A DNA stretch of 64,000 nucleotides from Burkholderiales bacterium RIFCSPHIGHO2_12_FULL_63_20 (lineage in GTDB: Bacteria > Pseudomonadota > Gammaproteobacteria > Burkholderiales > Burkholderiaceae_C), in assembly GCA_001770775.1 (NCBI GenBank), contig MESA01000006.1, positions 1 to 64,000 on the forward strand, written 5' to 3'. How positions within the stretch are numbered: the first letter of the stretch is position 1; every line of letters starts with the position of its first letter. Under the pieces are notes generated by a model, which did no database searches, was not told where the DNA came from, and saw nothing but the letters and a program-made list of their open reading frames with translations. The position numbers and the translations under genes were made by a program. This document shows positions 8,068-17,796 of this stretch, piece after piece.

Positions 8068-10428
8068 GTGCGCACTCTCTTTTCCCTGCCGTCCCGCGCA
8101 TGGCTTGATTCCCTGGGCACTCAACGCGGTCGCTGGCTGCTGGTCGTCAGCACCAGCCTGTCGCTGGGTTTACTGGCGCTGGTCTGGAGCTTCACCTGGC
8201 AACGCCTGGAATCTGAAAAAATGCTGACGCGGGCCAACGCCAACGTCCAGCAGCAAAACCTCACGGCCATCATTTCCGAGAACCTCGGCCAGGTTCTCGA
8301 CCGTGGCAAGCTGATGGCCATCACCGCAGAAAGCTGGTTCGACGGGCATGAAAGCGAAGTGCCTGCGCGCCTCAGTGCGATGATTGCCGCCGACAGAATC
8401 TTCCTGCGGGTGGTGCTGTATGACAGGCAGCTTCGCCGCGTGTACGCCAGTTCACCGGGCGAAGATCCGCCCGCCCTCCACAGCGCCATGGGCCGCTTCC
8501 TTCATCCTCCGCAAGGGCAAGCCATGGCGCGTCTGGCCATGGCCCCGCGCCCTCAGGCCGATGAGCAAGCCTGGCAAATCCCGCTGATGATCCCCGTGCT
8601 GGGCAAGGATGACCGTGCCGCCGGGGTGCTGCTGGTTGTGCTCGACCTTGGCTACTTTCTCCAGCTGTACCAGCACATCGACATCGGACGCACCGGCCTG
8701 ATCCAGGTCATCCGCCACGACGGCGAGATCGTGGCCGAAGCGCGCCAGGAGGGCCTGGTGCTACAGCGACAGGTGGCCCACGTCACGCCACACCTGCTGC
8801 CGATCAACCACCCCCAGGGCGCCATGGAAGCCGAGCTGTACCGAGACGGCCGCACCTTCCTGTCGAATTACCAGCAGTCCGATCACATGCCCTTGCGGGT
8901 CGTGGTCAGCCGGGAAATGAACGACATCCTGGCGCCGCACAAGGCCACCCGCAACCGCTTCCTGAGCCTGCTGTTGGTGGTCAGCACCCTCTTCCTCGGC
9001 GCCACGTTCTGGGTCACACAGGGCATACGCCGTCAAGGCCGCTATGCGGCGGCACTGGCGCAAGCCGACCAGAACAACCGTGCCTTGATTTCGCAACTGG
9101 AAGAAGAAAAGCGCCGCGCCTTCGTCATGGCCGCACACGACCCGCTGACCGGCCTGCCCAACAGGCGGATGTTCAACGAGCTACTGAACAGCCATTTGCA
9201 ACAGGCCAAGCGCAACCGCAAGCACTACGCGCTCATGTACATGGACTTGGACCGCTTCAAGCAGGTCAACGACACGCTGGGGCACCATGTGGGGGACCTG
9301 CTGCTGCAAGCCGTCTCCGCCCGTTTGCGCTCACTCTTGCGAGAATCGGATCTCATCGCTCGCCTGGGCGGAGATGAATTCGCCATCCTGCTGACGGCCT
9401 TGCCGCGTGCCGACGATGCGGCGGTCGTCGCCAGCAAGATCGTCACCGAGCTCTGCAAGCCCTTCCCCAACCTGGATGGTCACGACATCGAGGTCAGCCC
9501 CAGCATCGGCGTCGCCCTGTTCCCTCGCGATGGCAACGACACTGACGCTCTGTGCCGCAATGCCGACGCCGCGATGTACCAGTCCAAGCGCGCCGGCCGC
9601 GCCCGCTACACCTTCTACGACGCTTCGCTGAACCCCACCGATGCCCGGCTCTTCAACCTCGCTCAGCGCCTGCCCAAGGCGATCGCAGAAGGTGAACTGG
9701 TGCTGCATTTTCAGCCCAAGGTCAACCTGTCCAACTACCAGATCAGCGGCCTGGAAGCACTGGTGCGATGGCAGCACCCCGAGCTCGGCCTGATCTACCC
9801 CAACGACTTCATTCCGCTGGCCGAACGCACCGGGGCCATTGTGGAGCTCGGTGACTGGGTGGCCGAGGCCTGCTGTCGACAACTCGCCAGCTGGCGGGCA
9901 CAAGGTCAGCGTCTGGTTCCCATCGCCTTCAATGTCTCGGCCATCCAGTTGCACGACGACCTGCTGCCCGAGCGCATCGCACAACTGCTGGCCCAGTACA
10001 ACCTGTCTGGGGAGTTGCTCCAGGTGGAGATCACCGAGACCTGCCTGGTCGAATCCATGGACGTCGCCAGCACCGTGCTCAACCAACTGGAGCAGCTGGG
10101 CATCCACATCTCACTGGACGATTACGGCAGTGGTTTTTCCAGCCTCGGCTACATCCGCACCCTGCCGATCCACTGCCTCAAGATCGACCGCGGTTTCATC
10201 CACGACATCCGCAACAGCCCGGACGACGCCGTCATCGTCAGCTCCATCATCACCCTGGCCCACAACCTGAACATGTGCGTGGTGGCCGAAGGCGTCGAGC
10301 TGGTCGATCAGCTGGTTCACCTGAAGACCGCGGGTTGCGATCAGGTACAGGGCTATTTCTTCAGTCGCCCGGTTCCTGCCGACAAGGCCAGCGAACTGCT
10401 CAGCCTCCCCTCTCTCGCCCCCTCATGA
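8068..10428 (+). CDS. Membrane sensor GGDEF-EAL protein (c-di-GMP turnover)
   Basis: The 786-aa protein starts at GTG 8068. A TM helix (about 24-44) leads into a ~260-residue periplasmic CHASE/Cache-like sensor region. A second TM (about 302-322), a short coiled coil and then GGDEF (from DPLTGLPNRRMF; active site RLGGDEFAILL) and EAL (LEALVRWQHP, EITET, DDYGSGFSSL, KIDRGF, EGVE) domains follow. Both active-site signatures look intact, so the protein may synthesise or hydrolyse c-di-GMP depending on signal. Its place beside the Lap genes suggests it sets the local c-di-GMP level read by LapD, but that is inference. The stop overlaps the start of the next gene (ATGA), implying coupling to the periplasmic binding protein. 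Confidence 0.92.
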   Translation: MRTLFSLPSRAWLDSLGTQRGRWLLVVSTSLSLGLLALVWSFTWQRLESEKMLTRANANVQQQNLTAIISENLGQVLDRGKLMAITAESWFDGHESEVPARLSAMIAADRIFLRVVLYDRQLRRVYASSPGEDPPALHSAMGRFLHPPQGQAMARLAMAPRPQADEQAWQIPLMIPVLGKDDRAAGVLLVVLDLGYFLQLYQHIDIGRTGLIQVIRHDGEIVAEARQEGLVLQRQVAHVTPHLLPINHPQGAMEAELYRDGRTFLSNYQQSDHMPLRVVVSREMNDILAPHKATRNRFLSLLLVVSTLFLGATFWVTQGIRRQGRYAAALAQADQNNRALISQLEEEKRRAFVMAAHDPLTGLPNRRMFNELLNSHLQQAKRNRKHYALMYMDLDRFKQVNDTLGHHVGDLLLQAVSARLRSLLRESDLIARLGGDEFAILLTALPRADDAAVVASKIVTELCKPFPNLDGHDIEVSPSIGVALFPRDGNDTDALCRNADAAMYQSKRAGRARYTFYDASLNPTDARLFNLAQRLPKAIAEGELVLHFQPKVNLSNYQISGLEALVRWQHPELGLIYPNDFIPLAERTGAIVELGDWVAEACCRQLASWRAQGQRLVPIAFNVSAIQLHDDLLPERIAQLLAQYNLSGELLQVEITETCLVESMDVASTVLNQLEQLGIHISLDDYGSGFSSLGYIRTLPIHCLKIDRGFIHDIRNSPDDAVIVSSIITLAHNLNMCVVAEGVELVDQLVHLKTAGCDQVQGYFFSRPVPADKASELLSLPSLAPS

Positions 10429-11297
10429 GATTCCTGGCCCCCGTCCTCTCACTGATCCTGCTGCTGTCCCTGCCAGCGCACGGGGCCGCCCCCCAGCCTC
10501 ACTGCGAAGACCCACGCCCGCTGCGCCTGGCGCTGGTGCCCGTCAAGAACACCCAAACACAGGCACGGCAATACCGCCCCCTGATCCGGGCACTTGAGGC
10601 GGCCACTGGGCGCCGCGTCCACGCCGCCCCGGCCACCTCGTATGGCACCGTCATTGAAGGCCTGCTGGCCGGCGACATCGACCTCGCCGAGTTGGGGCCA
10701 GCCTCCTACGCCATTGCGATGGTGCGCGGTGCCCAAATCGACCCCGTTGCCTCCTTCAAGCTGCAGCCAGGGCCAGCCACGCCCAGTTCCCGGGCGTATC
10801 ACTCGGTGCTCATCACCCAAAGCGCCCACCCCGCCAAGAGCCTGGCACAGTTGCGCGGCAGCACGCTGAGCCTGACCGACCCCGCCAGCACCTCGGGTGC
10901 GGTGCTGCCCCGCCAGGCCGTGCCACGCCTCACAGGCACCCAGCTGGAGGCCCACTTCTCTCGCGTCACATTTGCAGGCGCCCACGATCGCTCCATCGAA
11001 GCCGTGCGCACGGGCCGGGTCGATGCCACCTTCGTGGCCAGCAATGCCGTGGACGAGGCCGTGCGACGCGGCACGTTGCGCATGGACGAGATCCGCATCC
11101 TGTGGCGCTCCGACCCCATCCCCTACGACCCGTTCGTGACGCGCCGCAGCCTGTGCCCGGCCCTGCAAAAACAGATCCGCCAGGTGTTCCTGGGCGACAC
11201 CCAAGCCTTGCAAGGGATGCTGAAAGAGCTGGGCATGACCGGCTTTGTGCCGGCCTCCCACGAGGACTACCGGGAGATCCGGCAGCTTTACCCTTGA
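10425..11297 (+). CDS. PhnD-like phosphate/phosphonate-type periplasmic binding protein
   Basis: The ATG at 10425 overlaps the previous stop (ATGA) and opens a 290-aa protein with a signal peptide (LSLILLLSLPAHGAA). The body matches PhnD-family solute-binding proteins: RLALVPVKNTQTQARQYRPL near the N-terminus, IEGLLAGDIDLAELGPASYA, then a SIEAVRTGRVDATFVAS lobe-2 motif. No ABC permease or ATPase lies nearby, so it is probably not a transport receptor. The coupling to a GGDEF-EAL protein with a periplasmic sensor suggests it presents a ligand to that sensor. The ligand cannot be named; PhnD-like folds bind diverse oxyanions and other molecules. Confidence 0.85.
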   Translation: MRFLAPVLSLILLLSLPAHGAAPQPHCEDPRPLRLALVPVKNTQTQARQYRPLIRALEAATGRRVHAAPATSYGTVIEGLLAGDIDLAELGPASYAIAMVRGAQIDPVASFKLQPGPATPSSRAYHSVLITQSAHPAKSLAQLRGSTLSLTDPASTSGAVLPRQAVPRLTGTQLEAHFSRVTFAGAHDRSIEAVRTGRVDATFVASNAVDEAVRRGTLRMDEIRILWRSDPIPYDPFVTRRSLCPALQKQIRQVFLGDTQALQGMLKELGMTGFVPASHEDYREIRQLYP

Positions 11298-11304
11298 TCC
11301 GCCA

Positions 11305-12099
11305 TCACTTGGCGATGCCGCCCGGGTAGCACAGCCCCCCCGTGATCTCGATCGTCGTGGCGTTGAGGGCCTCGTTCTGCACGCAGTAGCCGATCATGTC
11401 GGCGATCTCCTGCGGCTCGATCAGGCGATCGATGTGCACGTCCTTCAAGATGGCCTTGAGCGCCTCCTGGTTCATGCCCGTGAGCATCGGCGTGGCGGTG
11501 TAGCCCGGCGCGATCCCCACGCAACGGATGTCGCGGATGCCGCGCAGCAGGAACTCGCCCACGATGATCTTGGGCATCATCGCCACAGCCGCCTTGGCTG
11601 ACGAGTAGTTCAGTTGCCCGATCTGGCCGATCTTGTTGACCGACGAAATCGGCACGAGCAAGCCCTTCCAGCCGCCGTTGACCATGGCCTCGGCCGCGTC
11701 ACGCAGGGTCAGGAAGGTGCCGGTCAGGTCCACATCGATCACCGGCTTCCACTTGTCCATGCCCATCTTGCGAGACACCTTGCCCGTGGTCTTGTCCAGC
11801 GCCAACATGGTGCCGTCGCGGATGATGCCGGCGCACGTCACGGCAATGTTGAGCTGACCAAAGGCACTCACCGTGGCTTCGATGAAACGGGCCGTATCGG
11901 CCTCGCTGCTCACGTCGGCCTGCACGCCGATGGCTTCGCCGCCCATGGCCTTGATCTCGGCCACCACGCGGTCAATGTCTTCCTGCACCATGTCGACGAT
12001 GGCGACCTTGGCCCCTTGCCGCACGAAATGCTTGGCAACCGCCTCGCCAATGCCCTTGCCACCGCCCGTGATGAGGGCCACGCTGTTCTTGATGTCCAT
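11305..12099 (-). CDS. Short-chain dehydrogenase/reductase (FabG-like)
   Basis: This 264-aa classical SDR has the dinucleotide motif TGGGKGIG (residues 11-18), a TCAG variant of the NAG motif (88-91), and catalytic Ser152/153, Tyr165 and Lys169 (YxxxK). It should use NAD(P)(H) to interconvert a ketone and an alcohol in the cytoplasm. A 3-oxoacyl-ACP or acetoacetyl-CoA reductase-like substrate is plausible from the resemblance, but the sequence does not fix it. The gene is single, convergent with the PhnD-like gene (7 bp apart) and divergent from the HlyD gene across 167 bp that must hold both promoters. I see no strong promoter consensus there. Confidence 0.88.
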   Translation of the reverse strand: MDIKNSVALITGGGKGIGEAVAKHFVRQGAKVAIVDMVQEDIDRVVAEIKAMGGEAIGVQADVSSEADTARFIEATVSAFGQLNIAVTCAGIIRDGTMLALDKTTGKVSRKMGMDKWKPVIDVDLTGTFLTLRDAAEAMVNGGWKGLLVPISSVNKIGQIGQLNYSSAKAAVAMMPKIIVGEFLLRGIRDIRCVGIAPGYTATPMLTGMNQEALKAILKDVHIDRLIEPQEIADMIGYCVQNEALNATTIEITGGLCYPGGIAK

Positions 12100-12266
12100 G
12101 AACCGTTCCGATCTGATAACAATGAAATGACTGCACGAGCCTCACACCTTATGCGGGCTCCACCTCGACCATGATGACAGATGCACGCCACACGCTCAGC
12201 CGTGACAAACCGCACAGGCTGCGCGCTTGACGGTAGACTGTCCGCAAACAAGGGAAGTGACACAAG

Positions 12267-13373
12267 ATGGCATGGACACGCACAAGTCGCTGGATGGTGG
12301 GCGCAGGCCTGGTGGCCGCAATCGCTGTGGCCGCCGGTGTTTACTGGTCAAGCCAGGCGGATGCAGACACGGGCCTGGTTCAGGTCAATGGGCGCATGGA
12401 AAGTGACCAGATCGTGGTCTCGGCGCGGGTGCCCGCGCGCATTGCCGAACTGCTGGTGCGTGAGGGCGACCAGGTCCAGGCCGGACAGGTCATGCTCAAG
12501 TTGCGCGATGAGGCCGTCGCGGCTCGCTCTGCCCAGGCCGAAGCTGCAGCGGCAGCCCAGCTGGCCCAGGTCCGTGCGCTGGAATCGTCCTTGAGCCTGC
12601 TGCGCAGCGAATCCACCGTCCTCACCCAGACCGCGCAGGCCGAAGTCACAGCCGCACAAGCCGAACTCACCCGCGTGGGCGTCATCGCCCAGCAAAGCGC
12701 CTTGGAGCGCGATCGTGTCAAGCAATTGGCCGAGCAAGGCTTTGTCGGTCCGCAGGCCTTGGAGCGCGCGCAGGTCGCCACCAAGAGTGCCCTCGAACAG
12801 TACAGCAGTGCCCGCGCCCAAGTGCAGAAAGCCCAGCTGAACCTGCAGAACGCCCGTCTGTCACCCCAGCGCATCCAGTCCCGCTCGGCCGAACTGCAAG
12901 CCGCCGTGGCACAGGCCGAAATGGCCCACGCCAAGGCCCTGGAAGCCGCGAGCGAGTCCAAAGAGCTGACCGTCACGGCGCCCGTCAACGGTCACGTGGT
13001 CGCCCGCTACATCAACCCCGGCGAGGCGGTGAACCACGGTGTGCCGCTCTACGCCATCGCTGACCTGTCCAAGGTTTACCTCAAGGCCTACATTCCCGAG
13101 CCCATGCTGGGCCGTATTCAGCTGGGTCAAGCGGCCCAGATCTGGACCGATGCCACACCCGACCAGCCCATCGACGCCAAGGTCGGCTACATTGCCAACC
13201 GCGCCGAGTTCACGCCCAAGGAAGTACAGACGCGTGACGAGCGCACCAAGCTGGTCTTCGAGGTCCGCCTCTACCCCACGCAAACCTCCCAGCTCAAGCT
13301 TCTGCCCGGCCAACCCGCCGACGGCATGATTCGCCTGAGCCCGGATGCCCCCTGGCACGCCCCCCGCCACTGA
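12267..13373 (+). CDS. HlyD-family membrane fusion protein of an ABC-2 exporter (YbhG-like)
   Basis: The 368-aa protein has one N-terminal TM/uncleaved signal (about 9-28), a split biotinyl-lipoyl domain (VNGRMESDQIVVSARVPARI and LTVTAPVNGHVVARYINPGE) and a long alanine-rich coiled coil (about 75-215) of the adaptor type. A beta-barrel region with PEPMLGRIQLGQ follows. It should bridge the inner-membrane ABC permeases encoded downstream to an outer-membrane channel. The order HlyD, dual ATPase, permease, permease is that of YbhGFSR. The four genes are tightly packed, so one operon is very likely. The exported substrate is unknown; drugs or lipophilic compounds are usual. Confidence 0.9.
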   Translation: MAWTRTSRWMVGAGLVAAIAVAAGVYWSSQADADTGLVQVNGRMESDQIVVSARVPARIAELLVREGDQVQAGQVMLKLRDEAVAARSAQAEAAAAAQLAQVRALESSLSLLRSESTVLTQTAQAEVTAAQAELTRVGVIAQQSALERDRVKQLAEQGFVGPQALERAQVATKSALEQYSSARAQVQKAQLNLQNARLSPQRIQSRSAELQAAVAQAEMAHAKALEAASESKELTVTAPVNGHVVARYINPGEAVNHGVPLYAIADLSKVYLKAYIPEPMLGRIQLGQAAQIWTDATPDQPIDAKVGYIANRAEFTPKEVQTRDERTKLVFEVRLYPTQTSQLKLLPGQPADGMIRLSPDAPWHAPRH

Positions 13374-13377
13374 GCCC

Positions 13378-15432
13378 ATGAGCCGCCAGCCCGCGCCAAG
13401 CAGCCTCCTGCCTGACGAGCGGCGCGCCGTGCGCCCAGTCGTGCGCGTAGACAAACTGGTCAAACGCTACGACCTGGTGGAAGCCGTTCGCGCGGTCTCG
13501 CTGGAAGTGAAACCCGCCCAGATCTACGGCCTCATCGGTGCCGACGGCGCCGGCAAAAGCAGCCTCATGAAGGTGATCGCCGGGGTACTCAGTCACGAAG
13601 AAGGCAAGGTGGAGGTGCTCGGCCAGCTCATCGACTCCGAGCGTCAGGCCGAGAAAGTCAAAAGCGCCCTTGGCTTCATGCCACAGGGCCTGGGCCTGAA
13701 CCTCTACCCCACGCTGTCCATCGAAGAGAACATCGACTTCTTTGCCCGCCTGCGCATGGTGCCACCTGAGCTGTTGCGCGAGCGCAAAGAACGCCTGCTG
13801 GAGGTGACACGGCTGAGCGCCTTCCGCGCCCGCCCGGCCGGCCAGTTGTCGGGGGGCATGAAACAAAAGCTCGGGTTGATCTGCACCCTGATCCACGCAC
13901 CGCGCCTCATCATTCTCGATGAACCCACCACAGGGGTAGACCCTGTCTCGCGCCGCGACTTCTGGCTGATCCTGGCGCAACTGATCCACACCGAGCAGAT
14001 CACTGCCCTCATCTCCACGGCCTACCTCGATGAGGCCAGCCGCTTCGACCACGTCGCGCTGATGCACGAGGGGCAGATCATCCTCGAAGGCCCGCCCGAC
14101 CTGCTGATCGATCGCAGTGACGCCACCATCGTGCAGTGCCCGGCCGAGGGTGCTGCACTGGCTGCACTCACGACCGCCTTCCCCCAGAACGAAGCCACCC
14201 AAGGTCAGGTCCGGCTGTTCGTGCCCCTGCGGGACGCCGCTCAGGCCCAGGCGCAAGTGCAGGCCACCTTGGTCGCCGCCGGCTTGCCCAAGGTCGAAGC
14301 GCCCATCGTCACCCGCCCGCAGCTGGAAGACCTGTTCATTGCCCGGCTCTGGACCGATGCCATCGCCGCCCGCTCCTACCTCCCACCCTCCACCTCCCGG
14401 GGCACAGCCGGCACCCTGGCTGATGCGCCTGCGCCGTTTCAGTCTCACGCAGTCGACACCGGCTGGGCCATCGACGCACAGGCCTTGACCCGCGATTTCG
14501 ACCAGTTTCGCGCGGTCGATGGCGTGTCCTTCCAGGTCGGCTATGGCGACATCTTCGGGCTGCTGGGTGCCAACGGTGCAGGCAAGACCACAGCCATCAA
14601 GATGCTGACCGGCATCCTGCCTCCCAGTGCCGGTCTGGGCCGTGTCGCCGGCTCCGACATGCGCCATGCCCGCCAGGCCATCAAGGAACGCATCGGCTAC
14701 ATGTCGCAGGCGTTTTCGCTCTACACCGACCTGACGGTGGAAGAAAACCTGATGCTGTTCGCTGGCGTCTACGGCCTGCCGCGCAAGGTCGCCCGCGAAC
14801 GCGCCCGCTGGGCCATTGAGCTGGGTGAACTGCATGGCTACGAACAGGTCGCTGCCATCAGCCTGCCCATGGGCCTGCGTCAGCGTCTGGCCCTGGGCTG
14901 TGCCCTGGTCCACCGCCCCCGCGTGCTCTTCCTGGACGAGCCCACCTCGGGCGTCGACCCGATTGGCCGCAAGCACTTCTGGAGCATTTTGCGCAAACTG
15001 GCCCGTGAAGACGGCGTCGCCATCCTGCTGACCACGCACTACATGGCCGAGGCCGAGCTGTGCGACCGCGTGGCCATGATGTACGCGGGCCGTGTGGTCG
15101 CCGACGCCCCGCCCGCCCAGCTCAAGCTGGATCTTCTGGCCCGCCGCGGTCAGCTGCTGGAGGTCACGCCGCGCAACGCCCTGCTGGCCATGCAGGCCTT
15201 GCAGGACGCTGGCTTCGACCAGGCTGTGCTCCACGGGCGCAACATCCACATCATGTCGCACCAGCCCGAGGCAGACCGCGCGCGCATCTTCAGCGTGCTG
15301 CGTGCGGCCCGCCAGCGCAGCGCCAACGTCATCCCCCGGCCCCTGACCATGGAAGACGTCTTCATCGACATCGTGCTCAGCCGCGAAGGCCAAGGCGCAA
15401 ACGCTGACACCCACGCGCAGGAGGCTGCATGA
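13378..15432 (+). CDS. Dual-domain ABC transporter ATPase (YbhF-like)
   Basis: I take ATG 13378, four bases after the upstream stop, giving 684 aa. Two complete nucleotide-binding domains are fused. The first has Walker A GADGAGKS, signature LSGGMKQ and Walker B ILDEPTTGVDP. The second has Walker A GANGAGKT, a divergent signature PMGLRQRLA and Walker B FLDEPTSGVDP. It energises the two permeases encoded next, and its stop overlaps the first of them (ATGA). The divergent second signature is common in this subfamily, so it is not by itself a sign of inactivity. Confidence 0.92.
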   Translation: MSRQPAPSSLLPDERRAVRPVVRVDKLVKRYDLVEAVRAVSLEVKPAQIYGLIGADGAGKSSLMKVIAGVLSHEEGKVEVLGQLIDSERQAEKVKSALGFMPQGLGLNLYPTLSIEENIDFFARLRMVPPELLRERKERLLEVTRLSAFRARPAGQLSGGMKQKLGLICTLIHAPRLIILDEPTTGVDPVSRRDFWLILAQLIHTEQITALISTAYLDEASRFDHVALMHEGQIILEGPPDLLIDRSDATIVQCPAEGAALAALTTAFPQNEATQGQVRLFVPLRDAAQAQAQVQATLVAAGLPKVEAPIVTRPQLEDLFIARLWTDAIAARSYLPPSTSRGTAGTLADAPAPFQSHAVDTGWAIDAQALTRDFDQFRAVDGVSFQVGYGDIFGLLGANGAGKTTAIKMLTGILPPSAGLGRVAGSDMRHARQAIKERIGYMSQAFSLYTDLTVEENLMLFAGVYGLPRKVARERARWAIELGELHGYEQVAAISLPMGLRQRLALGCALVHRPRVLFLDEPTSGVDPIGRKHFWSILRKLAREDGVAILLTTHYMAEAELCDRVAMMYAGRVVADAPPAQLKLDLLARRGQLLEVTPRNALLAMQALQDAGFDQAVLHGRNIHIMSHQPEADRARIFSVLRAARQRSANVIPRPLTMEDVFIDIVLSREGQGANADTHAQEAA

Positions 15433-16583
15433 ACCTGCTGCGCGTGCGCACCCTGGTGACCAAAGAGGTCAGCGAAGCCCTGCGTGACCGGCTTTATCTC
15501 ACCCTCGCCTTCTTCCTGCCCATTTTGCTGATGCTCGTGTTCACCTACGGCATGACCAGCAACATCGACAACGTCGGCGTCGTCATCGTCGACGAAGACC
15601 AGACCGCAGCCAGCCGCGAATACACCCAGCGCTTTTTGTCCACGCGGCACTTCAAGCAGGTCGAGGTCACCCACGCCCCCACCCGCGCTGACGCGGCCCT
15701 GCCCGCCTACCAGGCACGCCTGCTCATCTGGGTCGGCTCGGGCTTTGAGCGTCAACTCCAGAACGGCCAGACCGCGAAGGTGTCCGTGCAGATCGACGGC
15801 GCGTTCACCGAACCCGCGCGCACCATTGGCGGCTATGTCGAGGCCATCAACGCCCAGGCCAACCAGGACCTGCGCCAACGCTATGCGGCCGCGCAATGGG
15901 GCGCCCGCTCCAGCCTGACACGCCAGGTCACCCACCCCGTGCAACTGCAGACGCGCTACCTGTACAACCCCGAGTTGCGCAGCGTGGCCATGATCGCCCC
16001 CGCGCTCATGATGATGATCCTGATGATGTGCCCGCCCCTGCTGATCGCCGTCAGCGTCGTGCGCGAGAAAGAAAGCGGCTCCATCTACAACATCGCCAGC
16101 TCCACCGTCACCCGCGTCGAGTTCCTGCTGGGCAAGCTCATCCCGGTGGTCGCCATCGGCATGGTCAACGGCTTCATGCTCTGGGCTCTGGTCGCCTTCT
16201 GGTTCGACGTGCCCTTCCGCGGTCACGCCCTGTCCTTCACCCTGGCCCTGCTGCTCTACGTCGTCGCCACGTCCAGCATGGGCCTGCTCGTGTCAGCAGC
16301 GGTCAAGACCCAGCAGGCGGCCATCATCATCACCACCATGACAGCGGTGATCGCGTCCATGCAGTTCGCGGGACTGTTCGCACCACTGGAGACCGCCGAC
16401 CCGGTCAACCAGTTCATCAGCCACCTCTTTCCAGCGGCCGACTTCCTGCGCGTGATCCGTGGCATCTATGTGCGCGGCGCAGGCGTCGAGGTGTTCTGGC
16501 CGGAGATGCTCTCCATGGCCGCCTACGGCGCCATCGCCCTCACGCTGGCTCACACCCTGTTCCACAAAAGGACCGCCACATGA
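15429..16583 (+). CDS. ABC-2 type permease (YbhS-like)
   Basis: The ATG overlaps the ATPase stop (ATGA). The 384-aa protein has one N-terminal TM helix (about 22-42), a large extracytoplasmic domain (about 45-175) and a block of five TM helices (about 180-375), the standard ABC2_membrane_3 layout. The conserved VREKESGSIYNI segment marks the cytoplasmic coupling region. It pairs with the next gene product to form the channel of the exporter. Confidence 0.92.
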   Translation: MNLLRVRTLVTKEVSEALRDRLYLTLAFFLPILLMLVFTYGMTSNIDNVGVVIVDEDQTAASREYTQRFLSTRHFKQVEVTHAPTRADAALPAYQARLLIWVGSGFERQLQNGQTAKVSVQIDGAFTEPARTIGGYVEAINAQANQDLRQRYAAAQWGARSSLTRQVTHPVQLQTRYLYNPELRSVAMIAPALMMMILMMCPPLLIAVSVVREKESGSIYNIASSTVTRVEFLLGKLIPVVAIGMVNGFMLWALVAFWFDVPFRGHALSFTLALLLYVVATSSMGLLVSAAVKTQQAAIIITTMTAVIASMQFAGLFAPLETADPVNQFISHLFPAADFLRVIRGIYVRGAGVEVFWPEMLSMAAYGAIALTLAHTLFHKRTAT

Positions 16584-17722
16584 GCCTGCGCCGCTGGCTC
16601 ACCCAGGTGAGCGCCCTGATGACCAAGGAGTGGAAGCAGCTCTACCGCGACCGCGCCCTGCTGAGTTTCGTCATCTTCATCTTCACGCTCGACATCCTGC
16701 TGGCGTCTGGCGCACCCGCGCTCGACCTCAAGCAGACCCCCATCGGCATCATCGACCGCGACCACAGCGCCCTGTCGCGCGAGCTGATCTACAAGCTGCC
16801 GGCGCAGCAGTTCACCGTCGTCCCCATGGCCGATCAGGACCAAGCCGTGTCCCACGCCCTGGAACGCGGCGAACTGCGCGGCGTGCTCACCATTCCCCAC
16901 GGCTTCGAGAAGGACCTGCTGCGTGCGCAAAGCCCGGCCCTGCAACTGGTGGTGGACGCCAGCGACGCCAACCTCGGGTTCCTGCTGTCGAGCTACACCG
17001 AGCGCATCCTGTTCACGCTCAGTGGTGAGCTCGTCGGCGGGCAGGCGGCCGCGCAAGGGCGGTCCGTGGTGCTGCCGCAGATCGACATCCAGTCACGCAC
17101 CCGCTTCAACCCCAGCCTGACCGAGTCCTGGTACGCCACCCTGTCCGAACTGCTGACCATGGTGACCGTGGCCTGCATCCTGCTGCCCGCAGCCGCCCTG
17201 GTGCGCGAGAAGGAACGCGGCACCGTCGAGCAGTTGCTGGTGTCACCGCTGTCACCGCTGCAAATCGTGCTGGCCAAGGCCTTTGCGATGACCTCGGTGG
17301 TGCTGCTGGGCTCGCTGGTGGCCGTCGGGCTCGTCATGCACCAACTTGTGGGCGTGCCGTTCGTGGGCAGCCCGTGGGTCTTCTTCAGCCTGATCGCGCT
17401 CTACGCCATCACCAGCTCCGGCCTGGGCGTGCTGGCCTCCACCTTCGCGCGCAACTCCGGCCAGGTCGGCCTCATCGTCGTGCTGCTGGTCATGCCCATC
17501 ATCATGCTCTCGGGCACCTGGAGCTTGCGTGAAAGCATGCCGGATTGGTTGCAAAACATGGTGGCCTTCTCGCCCATGACCTACTTCGTGGACATCGCCT
17601 ACGGCGTGCTGCTCAAAGGCAGTGACATGGCGGTGCTGTGGCCCAAGGCGCTGAAGATGTCACTGCTCGGGCTGGCATTCTGGGCACTGGGCGTTTACCG
17701 TTTCCAACGCCAGTTCCGCTGA
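16580..17722 (+). CDS. ABC-2 type permease (YbhR-like)
   Basis: The start is ATG 16580, overlapping the previous stop by four bases (ATGA), giving 380 aa. The layout is one N-terminal TM, an extracytoplasmic domain, then five TM helices. VREKERGTVEQLLVSPL is the family coupling motif. It is the last gene of the exporter operon and ends 74 bp from the convergent protease gene. No clear terminator hairpin is visible in that gap. Confidence 0.92.
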   Translation: MSLRRWLTQVSALMTKEWKQLYRDRALLSFVIFIFTLDILLASGAPALDLKQTPIGIIDRDHSALSRELIYKLPAQQFTVVPMADQDQAVSHALERGELRGVLTIPHGFEKDLLRAQSPALQLVVDASDANLGFLLSSYTERILFTLSGELVGGQAAAQGRSVVLPQIDIQSRTRFNPSLTESWYATLSELLTMVTVACILLPAAALVREKERGTVEQLLVSPLSPLQIVLAKAFAMTSVVLLGSLVAVGLVMHQLVGVPFVGSPWVFFSLIALYAITSSGLGVLASTFARNSGQVGLIVVLLVMPIIMLSGTWSLRESMPDWLQNMVAFSPMTYFVDIAYGVLLKGSDMAVLWPKALKMSLLGLAFWALGVYRFQRQFR

Positions 17723-17796
17723 GTCGGCGCTTCCCGGCGATGTCCGCGCGCTGAAGCCCACTGCCTCTCACAATCACGTCATCGGCCAAGATCGCG

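Noticed and set aside
13294-15414. A 706-codon minus-strand frame over the dual ATPase gene
   Set aside because: It lies antisense to a complete ABC ATPase; the composition is typical of a reverse-complement shadow.
13378-15432. Degenerate signature motif in the second ATPase domain as a sign of inactivation
   Set aside because: The PMGLRQRLA form is common in YbhF-like dual ATPases, so it is a family feature.
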